Shown: one piece after another, positions 45,225-54,208 of the stretch
Layout: every line of letters starts with the position of its first letter
Position numbering within the stretch: the first letter of the stretch is position 1
From: Negadavirga shengliensis
Lineage (GTDB): Bacteria > Bacteroidota > Bacteroidia > Cytophagales > Cyclobacteriaceae
Direction of reading: 5' to 3'
Assembly (NCBI RefSeq): GCF_042652345.1
Contig: NZ_JBHSJJ010000001.1
Coordinates: forward strand, 1-64,000
Length of the DNA stretch: 64,000 nucleotides
Program-made: the position numbers and the translations under genes
Notes under the pieces: model-generated
The model's input: only the letters and a program-made list of their open reading frames with translations
The model's database searches: none
What the model was told of the DNA's origin: nothing

Positions 45225-46274
45225 CTAAACAGAACCCCGGTTTATAAACTTGAAAATATTTTTGACGGCCTCTCTTTTGTTCTTTTTGATCATATAAGCA
45301 GCCGTTTCCCCCATCAATTTGAAGTCTGTGGATATGACGGTGATCCCGAGAAGTTCTTTTAAAGGAGTGTCATTATAGGAAATGATCCCGATATCTTTCC
45401 CCAAAGTATAGCCTTGTTCCCTAACTTGTTTTACCAGGTTGACCAGATCATTTTCCTCAATGACGACGAAGGTGTCTTTGGACCGAAGTTCCATCTCAGG
45501 ATAGACTGTTTCCAGAATTTCATAGTCGAAATCAAAGTCCAGACAGAACTTCTGAAACCCTTTCATAATTTCCAGAGGATAGGGATATACCGTGCTGCTG
45601 GGATATACCAACAGCAATTTTTCATAATGCTGCAGCTGAAAAATTCCCTCACACAACGCGTTGTAGATGTCATTTTTAAAGTCCTGGTAAATGGAAGACA
45701 CTTTTTCCTCCAGCTCAGGTACCTGATTGTCCATGATGATCAACCTCTCAGCAGGTATTTTTTTTAAACAATCCATGACATTCAAATCATGGTTATAATG
45801 CCTTTGTTTCTCATCTTTAAAATGGGGCATGATCACGTAGTAGTCGTAGGCGCCCATATTCTCATCGAGAATATTCAACAGTAGCTTAGGGTCACAATGA
45901 TAGATGTTCAGATCCACCTGAGCATCTGCTCCCATACTGTCTATGAAAGAGTTATATATTTTCAACTTGTAATTGCTGAGTTTATTGAGGAGAAAAAGAA
46001 CAGACGCTTGTGAAGTGGACACGTTTTTAGCCACATAATACCCTTTACCCTTTACGGAAAGAATGATTTTTTTCTCCTTCAACTGGTTGTAGGCCTTCTC
46101 GACGGTATCTCTGGAAAGGTAATATTCCTCACTGATTTCATTAATGGATGGGATCTTATCCCCGACCATTAAATGCCGGTTTTCTATGTCTTCGATAATA
46201 GAATTGACTATCTGTTGATATTTGGGAATACGGGAGTTTTCATCTAATCGAATGAGGGTTTTTACTTCTATCAT
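45225..46274 (-). CDS. GntR-family transcriptional regulator with a sugar-binding-protein-like domain
   Basis: 349 residues. The N-terminal winged helix-turn-helix (about 10-80) is a GntR type (KYQQIVNSIIEDIENRHLMVGDKIPSI in pieces, LSRDTVEKAYNQL). The C-terminal region (about 90-345) resembles the periplasmic-binding fold of LacI-type regulators (GIISYNDTPLKELLGITVIS). This architecture is common in Bacteroidota sugar operons, where the ligand is usually a sugar. Placed between rhamnosidase and permease genes, it probably senses rhamnose or a derivative. That is an inference. Confidence 0.88.
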   Translation of the reverse strand: MIEVKTLIRLDENSRIPKYQQIVNSIIEDIENRHLMVGDKIPSINEISEEYYLSRDTVEKAYNQLKEKKIILSVKGKGYYVAKNVSTSQASVLFLLNKLSNYKLKIYNSFIDSMGADAQVDLNIYHCDPKLLLNILDENMGAYDYYVIMPHFKDEKQRHYNHDLNVMDCLKKIPAERLIIMDNQVPELEEKVSSIYQDFKNDIYNALCEGIFQLQHYEKLLLVYPSSTVYPYPLEIMKGFQKFCLDFDFDYEILETVYPEMELRSKDTFVVIEENDLVNLVKQVREQGYTLGKDIGIISYNDTPLKELLGITVISTDFKLMGETAAYMIKKNKREAVKNIFKFINRGSV

Positions 46275-46416
46275 GGGTCAGGTTATTTTTGAAGGGTTTA
46301 ATCCAATATGGGACCAAATGAAGACCATAAATTTAACAAAATAAATATTATATTTATAAATTTTAACCTCGTATCTAATTAATTGCCTGTAACTTATATT
46401 TCAAGAATATATTTTA

Positions 46417-49242
46417 TTAACGGTACATTTTTATGGTAACCGGAGCTTGCAATCCGGATGGCATAATTTCCCATCCCGAAGCATCAAAAGGTTTATAGTC
46501 GATGTTGACAAAATTGATCTCATGGTAGTTTCTCCATTCAATCCCTTTTCGGTCCAAGTCCCTTATCCTGTTGGCCATCAAATTGGCCACCTCTATTTTC
46601 AGCGTATTTTCCCCGTTTCTGAGATGTTGGGTCACATCCAACTTAAATGGAACCCCAAATGCATAGCCAGCCTCATGGCCGTTTATCCATACATGGGCGC
46701 TCTCCCTAACTTCCCCCAGATCCAAGATATACTTAGCTCCTTCCTGAAAATCGATTTCAAATGTGGTTTCATAGGAAGCCTGTCCGGAGAACACATCTGC
46801 CTGATCATCCGTCAAATCGGTCCATAACACAGGTTTATCCAGCTCTCTGCCAGCCGGCAAATCCGGCCCACCCCCTACAAAGGTCAGCTTCCACCTTCCC
46901 TTCAACACCATTTCTTCAGGATTTCCGGTGGCATAATTCCAATCCGGTACTCCCGGCATTTCATCTTTAAGCGCGTGGATGATCAATGCCTCGCCGGCAT
47001 CCATCTGTACACGGACAAGCAGCTTCCCCTCCTTTTTCCGGACGGATGCCTGTCCGGTAATTCCTTGCTGGGGATCCATCAGGACAGCAGATTTCCCCTC
47101 ATAATTAAGCAGCAAATCCCTATCTATCTGTCCGGCAGTATGATTGACGAGATAATAGTATTTATCACCATCCAGGTCCCGTCTGATAAATTGGAGACCG
47201 CTGTCCACCAGGCTTTCCCGTTGCACACCGAGGTGATTCAGGGCCACAAGGAGATCCGGTGACCACAACACCTGCCCCTGACCCCATTTGGCCCGTTTCA
47301 AAGAACCACTCACCTCATCCTCAAACCGCAATTGCTTCCACAATTCATCAAGCTGCTCCTTTCTGGCTTCCCAGTTATAGAAACCGGGAACATTTTTGGG
47401 CATTTCCTGAAAAACCACGTTTGCTCCCCCGGCAGCCACCTCCATTATCTTTTGCAGGGTTTCCACTGGAAGATAATGCAGCTTCGGGATGATCAACACC
47501 TGCCCCGGAGACTTTCCGTCCTTTGTTCTCATCAGGCCCTTTTTGTCCACTTCTGTCCCTTCAAGCAACGCATCGGATATGAAATCAAGTGAAAAGCCCT
47601 TTTCCATAAGCTGTTTGGAGTTCTGGTAAAAAGGCGTGGGATGGAGCCATTCATCAATATCATGTACGGTCAACATTTTGGAGATCCCTTTGGGATCAGC
47701 CCATGCATCATATACCGGCCAATACATCCATATTTCGTTATCTGCCCTTCCTGCCTGAAGAACAGACTGACTTCTGCGAATATAGGCGTTGAAGCCCTGA
47801 AAATGGGGCCAGAGGCTATTATGGGTATTCAGGTTGATAGAGGCGTAAAACAGCCAACCGGGAAAATTCACGTCCAAGGGCGAATAAGTAATTCCGTGGT
47901 AAAACATATGGTTGATACCGGCAAGAAAAGCCTGCTCCAACTCCGGCTTGGCCTGGGAAAAAGAGGACTTAAAATGTTCTCCTAACCAGGTAAAGGTTTC
48001 GCTTGATACCAGGTTTTTTCCGGTCAGGTGAGCGGCGGAAGAAGCGAATTTCAACATGAGCGGGTCCGGGTCGACGTTCCTAATATCGGCACTGTCCCTC
48101 CTGATTCCGGGTATAGGGAAATAGCTGGAGCCAAATGTTTCCCCTTCCGGGATATCCACTGCTGCATAGAGGTCCAACAGGTTGCCGGGAGAGCCATGGG
48201 CCTGATTCTTGGTCTTTTTCCCCCGCCGGTGGGCCCAGCCAGTCCATTGCCGGGTAAAATACTCCAACAACATATCGTGGATGGTTTCTCTATAATCCGA
48301 TTTGATGCGGATCCCTTTTTCAGCGGGTGAATTGTCCAGCAATTGGGAAAGATAGGGTTTCAAATCATAACCCCGCCTTCTTTCAAACTCATCAAAAAAA
48401 CTACCGGTAAAATCGGAGCCATACACTTCGAAGCTGTCATTATAAAAAGCCCTGATGCCGGGGGTATGATCTCCAAACGCTTTTGCGAACGACTGCAGGT
48501 AATTCGCCACAGCGTCTTTGTTGAAATGGTCCAGGGTGAACCCCTCTCCTCCGGGGGCCGCACGTTTTACCATTTGCCCCGTTTGAGCCTGAAACACCGC
48601 CAGCAGACGCCATACGCCCTCCTGGTCCCAATCAAGGGTGCCATCCGCTTTCGCTTTTGCCGTCAATTCCTCCACGCGCCCATCCTCATGATAGCCCATC
48701 AGCGCAATCAGGTCATGATGCAGCTGCTGCCCTTTTTTGTCTTCCAAAACCAGGGGCCGGTCAAGGCCGTTTCCGCCTTTCCAACGGTGTGTCTGTACTA
48801 CCATTCTTGCAGCGGCCATTTCAGGTGCTACCTGCGGTCCTCCAAACGGCCACCCTGTCCCCTGCGTAAGGTCTATCCCCATTCCTTTCTGGCTGGCAAG
48901 GCCGGCAGTAAAATGAAGCATGTTCAGCCAATCCGCCGAAAGAAACCCAAGGTAGCGGTCCTCAAATCCTTTGGCTCCATATATTGGCGCGATTTCCAGG
49001 CCCCCTAGGCCCGCCGCTTCATAGGCATCCATCAAGTCCCTTAGGTTAGTACTGTCCACGGCATTTCCCATCCACCACCACCTTGACCACGGCTTATGTT
49101 CTGCTTTCGTTTCCGGCCACATCCCCGCGTTCTGACTTATCGCATCAGGAGACTTCGCAAGACAAAAAAGCAACACTGGCAGTGTTATGGAAACGTACAC
49201 AGAAAGTTTACTTATTTTATTTTTAGCAGACATCAATATCAA
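46417..49242 (-). CDS. Alpha-L-rhamnosidase, glycoside hydrolase family 106
   Basis: Removes terminal L-rhamnose from plant or algal glycans. The 941-residue protein has a signal-like N-terminus (KLSVYVSITLPVLLFCLAKS), then the GH106 opening KPWSRWWWMGNAVDS...GLGGLEIAPIYG and GIDLTQGTGWPFGG. A C-terminal beta-sandwich lies at about 770-940 (VWINGHEAGYAFGVPFKLDVT). The adjacent rhaM gene supports rhamnose release. The first ATG is at 49242; an ATG 9 bases later is equally possible. Confidence 0.88.
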   Translation of the reverse strand: MILMSAKNKISKLSVYVSITLPVLLFCLAKSPDAISQNAGMWPETKAEHKPWSRWWWMGNAVDSTNLRDLMDAYEAAGLGGLEIAPIYGAKGFEDRYLGFLSADWLNMLHFTAGLASQKGMGIDLTQGTGWPFGGPQVAPEMAAARMVVQTHRWKGGNGLDRPLVLEDKKGQQLHHDLIALMGYHEDGRVEELTAKAKADGTLDWDQEGVWRLLAVFQAQTGQMVKRAAPGGEGFTLDHFNKDAVANYLQSFAKAFGDHTPGIRAFYNDSFEVYGSDFTGSFFDEFERRRGYDLKPYLSQLLDNSPAEKGIRIKSDYRETIHDMLLEYFTRQWTGWAHRRGKKTKNQAHGSPGNLLDLYAAVDIPEGETFGSSYFPIPGIRRDSADIRNVDPDPLMLKFASSAAHLTGKNLVSSETFTWLGEHFKSSFSQAKPELEQAFLAGINHMFYHGITYSPLDVNFPGWLFYASINLNTHNSLWPHFQGFNAYIRRSQSVLQAGRADNEIWMYWPVYDAWADPKGISKMLTVHDIDEWLHPTPFYQNSKQLMEKGFSLDFISDALLEGTEVDKKGLMRTKDGKSPGQVLIIPKLHYLPVETLQKIMEVAAGGANVVFQEMPKNVPGFYNWEARKEQLDELWKQLRFEDEVSGSLKRAKWGQGQVLWSPDLLVALNHLGVQRESLVDSGLQFIRRDLDGDKYYYLVNHTAGQIDRDLLLNYEGKSAVLMDPQQGITGQASVRKKEGKLLVRVQMDAGEALIIHALKDEMPGVPDWNYATGNPEEMVLKGRWKLTFVGGGPDLPAGRELDKPVLWTDLTDDQADVFSGQASYETTFEIDFQEGAKYILDLGEVRESAHVWINGHEAGYAFGVPFKLDVTQHLRNGENTLKIEVANLMANRIRDLDRKGIEWRNYHEINFVNIDYKPFDASGWEIMPSGLQAPVTIKMYR

Positions 49243-49291
49243 CCAATAGTCCTCTTAATATCCTGACTTGAAACAGGAACTTGCAGAAGGT

Positions 49292-49603
49292 TTATAATTC
49301 AAAGACTTCTTTTAAGGAATGTACAACAGGGGATTGGTCCGGATTGACTTCCATGATATCCGCCATATGGGCCCACCACTTTTTCATGAGGGCGGTGGCG
49401 GGTAATTGCCCGGTGTCCGCATCCTTCTTCAGCTTCTGGAAGGCAAACAGGGTCCCCGTGGCTTGATCCAAATAAATGTAGTATTCCACTATACCGGCAT
49501 CCTTTAGCAAACCGGCAAGTTCCGGCCAAATCTCCCGGTGCCGTTTTTCATATTCTCCCTCATTCCCGGGAATCAGTTTCATGGTAAAAGCCACCTGTCT
49601 CAT
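49292..49603 (-). CDS. rhaM: L-rhamnose mutarotase
   Basis: Interconverts alpha and beta anomers of L-rhamnose for its metabolism. The 103-residue protein has the catalytic His22 and Tyr18 in EYEKRHREIWPEL, the same positions as in E. coli RhaM. It also has YLDQATGTLFAF and the C-terminal NPDQSPVVHSLKEVF segment. It lies 49 bp upstream of the rhamnosidase on the same strand and identifies the locus as rhamnose-related. Rhamnose isomerase and kinase are not in the window. Confidence 0.95.
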   Translation of the reverse strand: MRQVAFTMKLIPGNEGEYEKRHREIWPELAGLLKDAGIVEYYIYLDQATGTLFAFQKLKKDADTGQLPATALMKKWWAHMADIMEVNPDQSPVVHSLKEVFEL

Positions 49604-49767
49604 CTCATTCGCATCAAAGCCTTCTTAAAATTAAAATGGATATAATTTTGGATGGTTAAAATACTAAAATTGCACAAGTATACTGTCCTGTACTTTCGGG
49701 GTCATCGTGTAAGAGAATACCATTTTCATGATTGTCATTGTTGTCGTGGTTATTGAGGTGTCCAGAA

Positions 49768-50445
49768 TTACTGTCGATCTGCCAAACAATGGCCATCAAA
49801 GCCCATGTTCACCAGCCACTCATAAGCATGCCAAACCTTTTCGGGAATATCCTGCGGGATTTGGAAACCCTTTTCTGGGTATATTTTTATCCGTTGCAGA
49901 TCGCCCACCATGGCTTCTATCACCGAGTGCATCGGCATCTCTTCATGGGCATATTCATGAAAAGGGATCTGTGGACTCGTGACACAAAGGGATTTATCGG
50001 GCCAATGTTTTTTAAAAGTAGCATAGCTTCTTCTTTCCATAAAAGGCTTCTGTACCACAATGAAACGCCCCGGATTCAAACCCCGCGATCCCAACAGTTT
50101 CTGGGTAAACCGGATGTTTTCACCGGTATTGGCGGATTGGTTTTCAACCAGTACCGCCTCTTTCGGCACGCCCATTTTATAGGCAATACCGGCAAATTTA
50201 TCCGCCTCAGGCTCATCCCAAAGGCCTTTGGTAAAATTTCCCAAACCACCTGAAAAGACCAGATGAGGAGCAAATCCCTTCAACCACAGTTCGGCGCCCC
50301 TTTCCGCTACCCGGGGATCATTACTGCCCAGCACAAGAATACAGTCGCTTTTTTCCAGCCGGTGGTAAAGACGGTGATAATCCCATAAAATCCCGCTGAA
50401 GAAAAGGACGTCGGGAGTAACGGAAGGAGGTTTGACCATTTTCAT
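49768..50445 (-). CDS. YdcF/SanA-type DUF218 protein
   Basis: A 225-residue protein with the DUF218 core: CILVLGSNDPRVAERGAELW (in pieces), FSGGLGNFTKGLW and ENQSANTGENIRFT. These proteins have a Rossmann-like fold and poorly known roles; some are tied to envelope processes. No signal peptide is seen, so this one is likely cytoplasmic. It is 164 bp upstream of rhaM on the same strand; whether it belongs to the rhamnose operon is unclear. Confidence 0.85.
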   Translation of the reverse strand: MKMVKPPSVTPDVLFFSGILWDYHRLYHRLEKSDCILVLGSNDPRVAERGAELWLKGFAPHLVFSGGLGNFTKGLWDEPEADKFAGIAYKMGVPKEAVLVENQSANTGENIRFTQKLLGSRGLNPGRFIVVQKPFMERRSYATFKKHWPDKSLCVTSPQIPFHEYAHEEMPMHSVIEAMVGDLQRIKIYPEKGFQIPQDIPEKVWHAYEWLVNMGFDGHCLADRQ

Positions 50446-50679
50446 ATATTAAATTGTATTAACAGATTGGCGTTCTTTAAGGCATCCAAAAATGCTCAGT
50501 CTACCCTGCCTGTTTTTGGCGGCACGGTAGCCGGGCAAATATACATGCAAAAAAACAAAACTGCTATTAACCTTTACCGACGGTACTTTTCATCAATGCC
50601 CGGGATGTTATCCTTTTTATTCAGCCAAGCTTCTTATATTTAGTTATCGTATGGCCCGTAAAATGTAAATTGGTTCTTT

Positions 50680-51411
50680 ATGTCTGTGCAAAACCATCTT
50701 CTCCGACTCTTTGAAAATCATATCTCTGTCATGAGCATCGCGGAAAAACTCCTGATTTTCCGTGAAGACAATTACCATGAGGAGATGCGAAAAAGGAATT
50801 TTCAATCGGCGGTTATTACTTCGGACAAGGGGCTGTTGAAGTACGATGAGGGCGATATAAGTCCCTCCCCGCTTACTTATGCTGACCTGCTAAGCAATAA
50901 TACCCCACTGCTGAAAGCCTTTGAGGCTCTGATGAACAAACGCAGATTTTTCATCCGAAACGGAAATCAGGTAGACCATATTGTGACACAAAGTGATCTG
51001 GACAAAATCCCCATGAGGCTCGCGCTTTTCGGCCTGATCAGCGCACTGGAAACCAACCTCAGACAATTGGTAAAGGAAGAAGTACCAGACTGGCAACAGT
51101 ATCTTTCGCAAGAAAGGTTGACAGCGGCCCATAAGCTGTTGCTTCTTAAAACCGCAAGAAATGAAGAAATCGATTTGCTGCAGTGTCTGCAATTGGCTGA
51201 TTTGGGCAGCATTTTTTCCAAAAAACGGCGATACAAAAAATTTGACCCTTGCCTTACCAGGGACCGATACAACTCCTGTTTCGGAAAAATAGGAAAACTA
51301 AGAGATGCTGTGGCGCATTCCCAACAAATCCTCCCATTTTCCTGGTCCGAAATCCATGACCTACTGGTTTTTATAAGGAAAATAAGCGAAAGTAAGAATC
51401 AAACTCATTAA
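50680..51411 (+). CDS. CBS-pair protein with a C-terminal HEPN-like helical domain
   Basis: A 243-residue protein I cannot name. Residues about 15-115 look like two CBS motifs (AVITSDKGLLKYDEGDI and FFIRNGNQVDHIVTQSDLDK), which usually bind adenine nucleotides. The remainder is helical and ends with KLRDAVAHSQQ, an R-x4-H motif (Arg208, His213) as in HEPN ribonucleases. A nucleotide-sensing RNase is a reasonable idea, but the motif could also be a non-catalytic HEPN. It is a single gene with no toxin or nucleotidyltransferase partner. Confidence 0.65.
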   Translation: MSVQNHLLRLFENHISVMSIAEKLLIFREDNYHEEMRKRNFQSAVITSDKGLLKYDEGDISPSPLTYADLLSNNTPLLKAFEALMNKRRFFIRNGNQVDHIVTQSDLDKIPMRLALFGLISALETNLRQLVKEEVPDWQQYLSQERLTAAHKLLLLKTARNEEIDLLQCLQLADLGSIFSKKRRYKKFDPCLTRDRYNSCFGKIGKLRDAVAHSQQILPFSWSEIHDLLVFIRKISESKNQTH

Positions 51412-51445
51412 AGCCTTCCACACCCGGATTCTGAAATTATTCCGT

Positions 51446-51476
51446 TTTTCCCCTATATTCCCAAAAAAGGGGAAAA
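51446..51476. terminator. Hairpin between convergent genes
   Basis: TTTTCCCC (51446-51453) pairs with GGGGAAAA (51469-51476). T runs outside the stem are short, so termination would be modest. Confidence 0.4.
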
Positions 51477-51532
51477 CTTTCATTACACCTCCTGTCCCTG
51501 CGACAACATCAGAAACAACAACCATTTCCCAT

Positions 51533-52153
51533 TCAACCAATCTGATAGGTATAATTCCATTTTTTATTGAAAAAATCCGGGTCCCTGCCAGGATTTAGAC
51601 CTTTACGCGGACTTTCCACCACCTTCCCCGGCCGTTTCAAAGAGGTACCGGTCAAATGTAGCGGCTGGCCCGGATCAAAGACAAAACCGTCCTGTCCAAA
51701 TGCCAGGCGCTCCACTGCCCGGGCATCCAACCCGTCAATCAAAGCCTTTACGGTCCTGTTGATCCCTTTTATTTGCTTCCAACTGGCAGCGTCCCTGACA
51801 GCCCGCAACAGGATCCCTCCATATCTCCGGTTTTCCTTGCTCCCAAAAGTCAGGTCCAGGCCATTCCTGCTGAACCGCATGAAACTGTCAAAAGTGCGGT
51901 ACCGGTGAAAATACCAAGTACCGAATCCCAGCTGACGTTCATGACAATGGGTATACCTATCCCTGCAATAGCCACCGTCATAAAGATAAAACTCCAATTC
52001 ATCTATCCAGAACGACCCGGAAGGGCCACTGATCATCACTTCGGTCATCAATAAGGCGGCTATCTGCTTAAAACCTGTCTCCAGATCCCTTGTTTTCAAC
52101 TCACCTTCCGAAAGTTTTGTCAGCTTGGTTTGTAAGCTACCCAATGCATTCAT
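51533..52153 (-). CDS. Conserved hypothetical, possibly methylpurine-glycosylase-like
   Basis: 206 residues, no signal peptide. Segments ELEFYLYDGGYCRDRYTH, FGTWYFHRYRT and YGGILLRAVRDA recall the order of the MPG (3-methyladenine DNA glycosylase) fold, which has E-x-E-A-Y, YxxFxYGxHxCxN and VLLRA. The exact catalytic residues are not conserved, so I do not name it. Its ATG directly follows the GH9 stop (TAAATG), implying translational coupling to a glucanase gene, which is odd for a DNA-repair-like protein. Confidence 0.6.
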   Translation of the reverse strand: MNALGSLQTKLTKLSEGELKTRDLETGFKQIAALLMTEVMISGPSGSFWIDELEFYLYDGGYCRDRYTHCHERQLGFGTWYFHRYRTFDSFMRFSRNGLDLTFGSKENRRYGGILLRAVRDAASWKQIKGINRTVKALIDGLDARAVERLAFGQDGFVFDPGQPLHLTGTSLKRPGKVVESPRKGLNPGRDPDFFNKKWNYTYQIG

Positions 52154-53950
52154 TTACTCAGCATCCATTCCAAAGTGTGCCATCATTAATATGGCCCCCG
52201 CGGTACCGTCCATTGTGGGTTCATTGGTGCTATAGTCCCCCACATCGTCATGGTAGACCACATGATTGTTTTGCAAATGGGCAAATTTATCGGGTTTATG
52301 CAGGGTTAATCCAAGAAGGTTATCATGGATGGTCCTGTATATCGGCCCGTCAATCAGACCCCCCGGAACCTCAAGGCCCAACATGACATATACGCTGGTA
52401 TGCACTTCAACGGGGTGTTCCGCATGCTCAGGCAGCCGGGTAAACATGGATGTGCCCCAGGGATTCCGCCCAAACAGCCAATCCCGCTGTGCCGCCAAAA
52501 AGGGGGCATAACTTTTGTCTCCCGTCATCTTTTCAAAGAGAATCACCTGGGCGACAAGGCTTGTCAGTAAATTATTCGAGCACCAAATGAATGGAATACC
52601 GATATGAAATGGATTTCTTTTGGCCCTTTGAAGTGTGTATTCTATCCCCTCACGGTAATAACCTTCCAGGTTTTTTTTGAAATCATCATCCACATGCTCG
52701 TGCAGGGCGAAGTGGCCCATATTGATAAAAGGATAGAGCTGATAATGGGCCGCGGAATCTCTCACTGTCCATGCATCCTCATTGGCGCTTTCCAAGGCGT
52801 AGGCTTTGGCTTGTTCGAGGTATTCTGTTTCCCCGGTCAGCTTGTATAATTCGGCCGCGCCCCATTCCATATCATCGGTCCAGGTTTCTTCATTGTAGCG
52901 GTAGGGCGCCCCATAGGAGTTGCCCTGCTGGTAGCCTTCGTTTTCCCGGCCTAACTTATAAAGGGAGATGGCAGCCCGCTTGCATTTTATGGCATAAGCG
53001 GGGTCATTCAGATGCTCCTCCCATATCCTGGCGGCAATGGCCATCGCTGCTGCACTTCTTCCTGCGAGGTTGGCCACTCCGGTGGCCTCACTTTTATACT
53101 TTCCCAAACCCTGAGGTTCCCCGGTAGCCACATATCCCGCCCTGTAGCTGTTTTCTCCCCAGCCGTAATCCGAGATATCCCGGTTGGGTATTTTGAATCC
53201 CCGGTGGTCCCTGTCATCCGCAATTTGGTGAAACAGCAGCTCAGGTGCGGGATGCAATTTATGGATCCAGTCCAAGCCCCATTTGGCTTCATCCAGTACA
53301 TCGGGTATACCGTTACTCCCTGGCTGTCCCAAAGCGTTGTAATTGTCGGCAAACTTTTCAGGGTACAGTTCAAAAGTTTTCAGCATATGTGCGGTAGCAT
53401 AACTGCCCGTAATCAAATATTTAAGTTGATCGCCTGCATCATGCCAGCCCCCGGTCAGGTCCACGTAGGTACTGTCGGACAGCGGGCCATAATGGCTTCT
53501 TCCATCCTTGGAATGACAGACCATGTCCAAAGTAGGATTATACCCACACCGCTGTTGGCGCATAAATTCCAATAAGGTTTCCTGATGGTTTCCGTATGCA
53601 TCCCGTCCAATCTTGAAAATCGCAGACTGCTGTCCGGTTTTTTTTGTTTTGAGGTAATATTCACCCGGTGTGTTGATTTCGGAAAAATCCAGTTCATAAT
53701 AATGATCAAAGGTACCCCAGGTAGCTGTTTTCACTTTTCCGGGGCGAAGTTCCACCACCGGCTCATCTTCCGCTACCCGGAAAAGCTGCACCCTCTCCCT
53801 CACCGGCGACTTGCCGAAGGCCAAAGCTACCTTGACATCTTCGGGAAGATAACCCAGGAGGTTTACCCGTAAATACATTTCCTCCTGGCAAAAAGCCGCT
53901 GTAACCCAAAGGAGGAGCATCAACGAAACAAATGTTCTAATCATTCTCAA
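52154..53950 (-). CDS. Glycoside hydrolase family 9 endoglucanase with N-terminal Ig-like domain
   Basis: Cuts beta-1,4-linked glucans outside the cell. The 598-residue product has a signal peptide (1-21), an N-terminal Ig-like CelD_N domain (about 22-115, VNLLGYLPEDVKVAL) and an (alpha/alpha)6 catalytic domain. The catalytic Asp residues sit in TGGWHDAGDQLKY and the proton-donor Glu in the STNEPTMDGTA region near the C-terminus. There is no type IX sorting domain. It is co-transcribed with the hypothetical gene immediately downstream. Confidence 0.92.
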   Translation of the reverse strand: MRMIRTFVSLMLLLWVTAAFCQEEMYLRVNLLGYLPEDVKVALAFGKSPVRERVQLFRVAEDEPVVELRPGKVKTATWGTFDHYYELDFSEINTPGEYYLKTKKTGQQSAIFKIGRDAYGNHQETLLEFMRQQRCGYNPTLDMVCHSKDGRSHYGPLSDSTYVDLTGGWHDAGDQLKYLITGSYATAHMLKTFELYPEKFADNYNALGQPGSNGIPDVLDEAKWGLDWIHKLHPAPELLFHQIADDRDHRGFKIPNRDISDYGWGENSYRAGYVATGEPQGLGKYKSEATGVANLAGRSAAAMAIAARIWEEHLNDPAYAIKCKRAAISLYKLGRENEGYQQGNSYGAPYRYNEETWTDDMEWGAAELYKLTGETEYLEQAKAYALESANEDAWTVRDSAAHYQLYPFINMGHFALHEHVDDDFKKNLEGYYREGIEYTLQRAKRNPFHIGIPFIWCSNNLLTSLVAQVILFEKMTGDKSYAPFLAAQRDWLFGRNPWGTSMFTRLPEHAEHPVEVHTSVYVMLGLEVPGGLIDGPIYRTIHDNLLGLTLHKPDKFAHLQNNHVVYHDDVGDYSTNEPTMDGTAGAILMMAHFGMDAE

Positions 53951-54147
53951 ATAGGTTTGACGTTATAAGTTATCATTTTTATAAGCAATGTAATCAATTC
54001 GGAAAATGTAAAATCCAGCGTTACTAAAAAATTTTGAGAATACTCATCCAAAAATGAAAAATCAAATCCAGGTATTTTTACCCAAACAACCAGCATAAAG
54101 TTTAAGAGTCCGGTAATGAAAACCATGGCAACCGACGGTTTTCTCCC

Positions 54148-54190
54148 GGCTTTGTACAAAGCCCCCTCCCCTAAAACCAAAGGAAGGGGC
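54148..54190 (-). terminator. Terminator region of the aldehyde dehydrogenase gene with a 16-bp palindrome
   Basis: GGAAGGGGC (54182-54190) can pair with GCCCCCTCC (54161-54169) using one wobble, forming a hairpin 19 bases after the minus-strand stop. Adjoining it is a perfect palindrome GGCTTTGTACAAAGCC (54148-54163). The T run is weak. Confidence 0.5.
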
Positions 54191-54208
54191 CATTGTTGTT
54201 TATCCTGC

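Noticed and set aside
53947..54180. 77-codon minus-strand frame with a hydrophobic centre
   Set aside because: It overlaps the aldehyde dehydrogenase terminator and palindrome, and ends inside the GH9 start.
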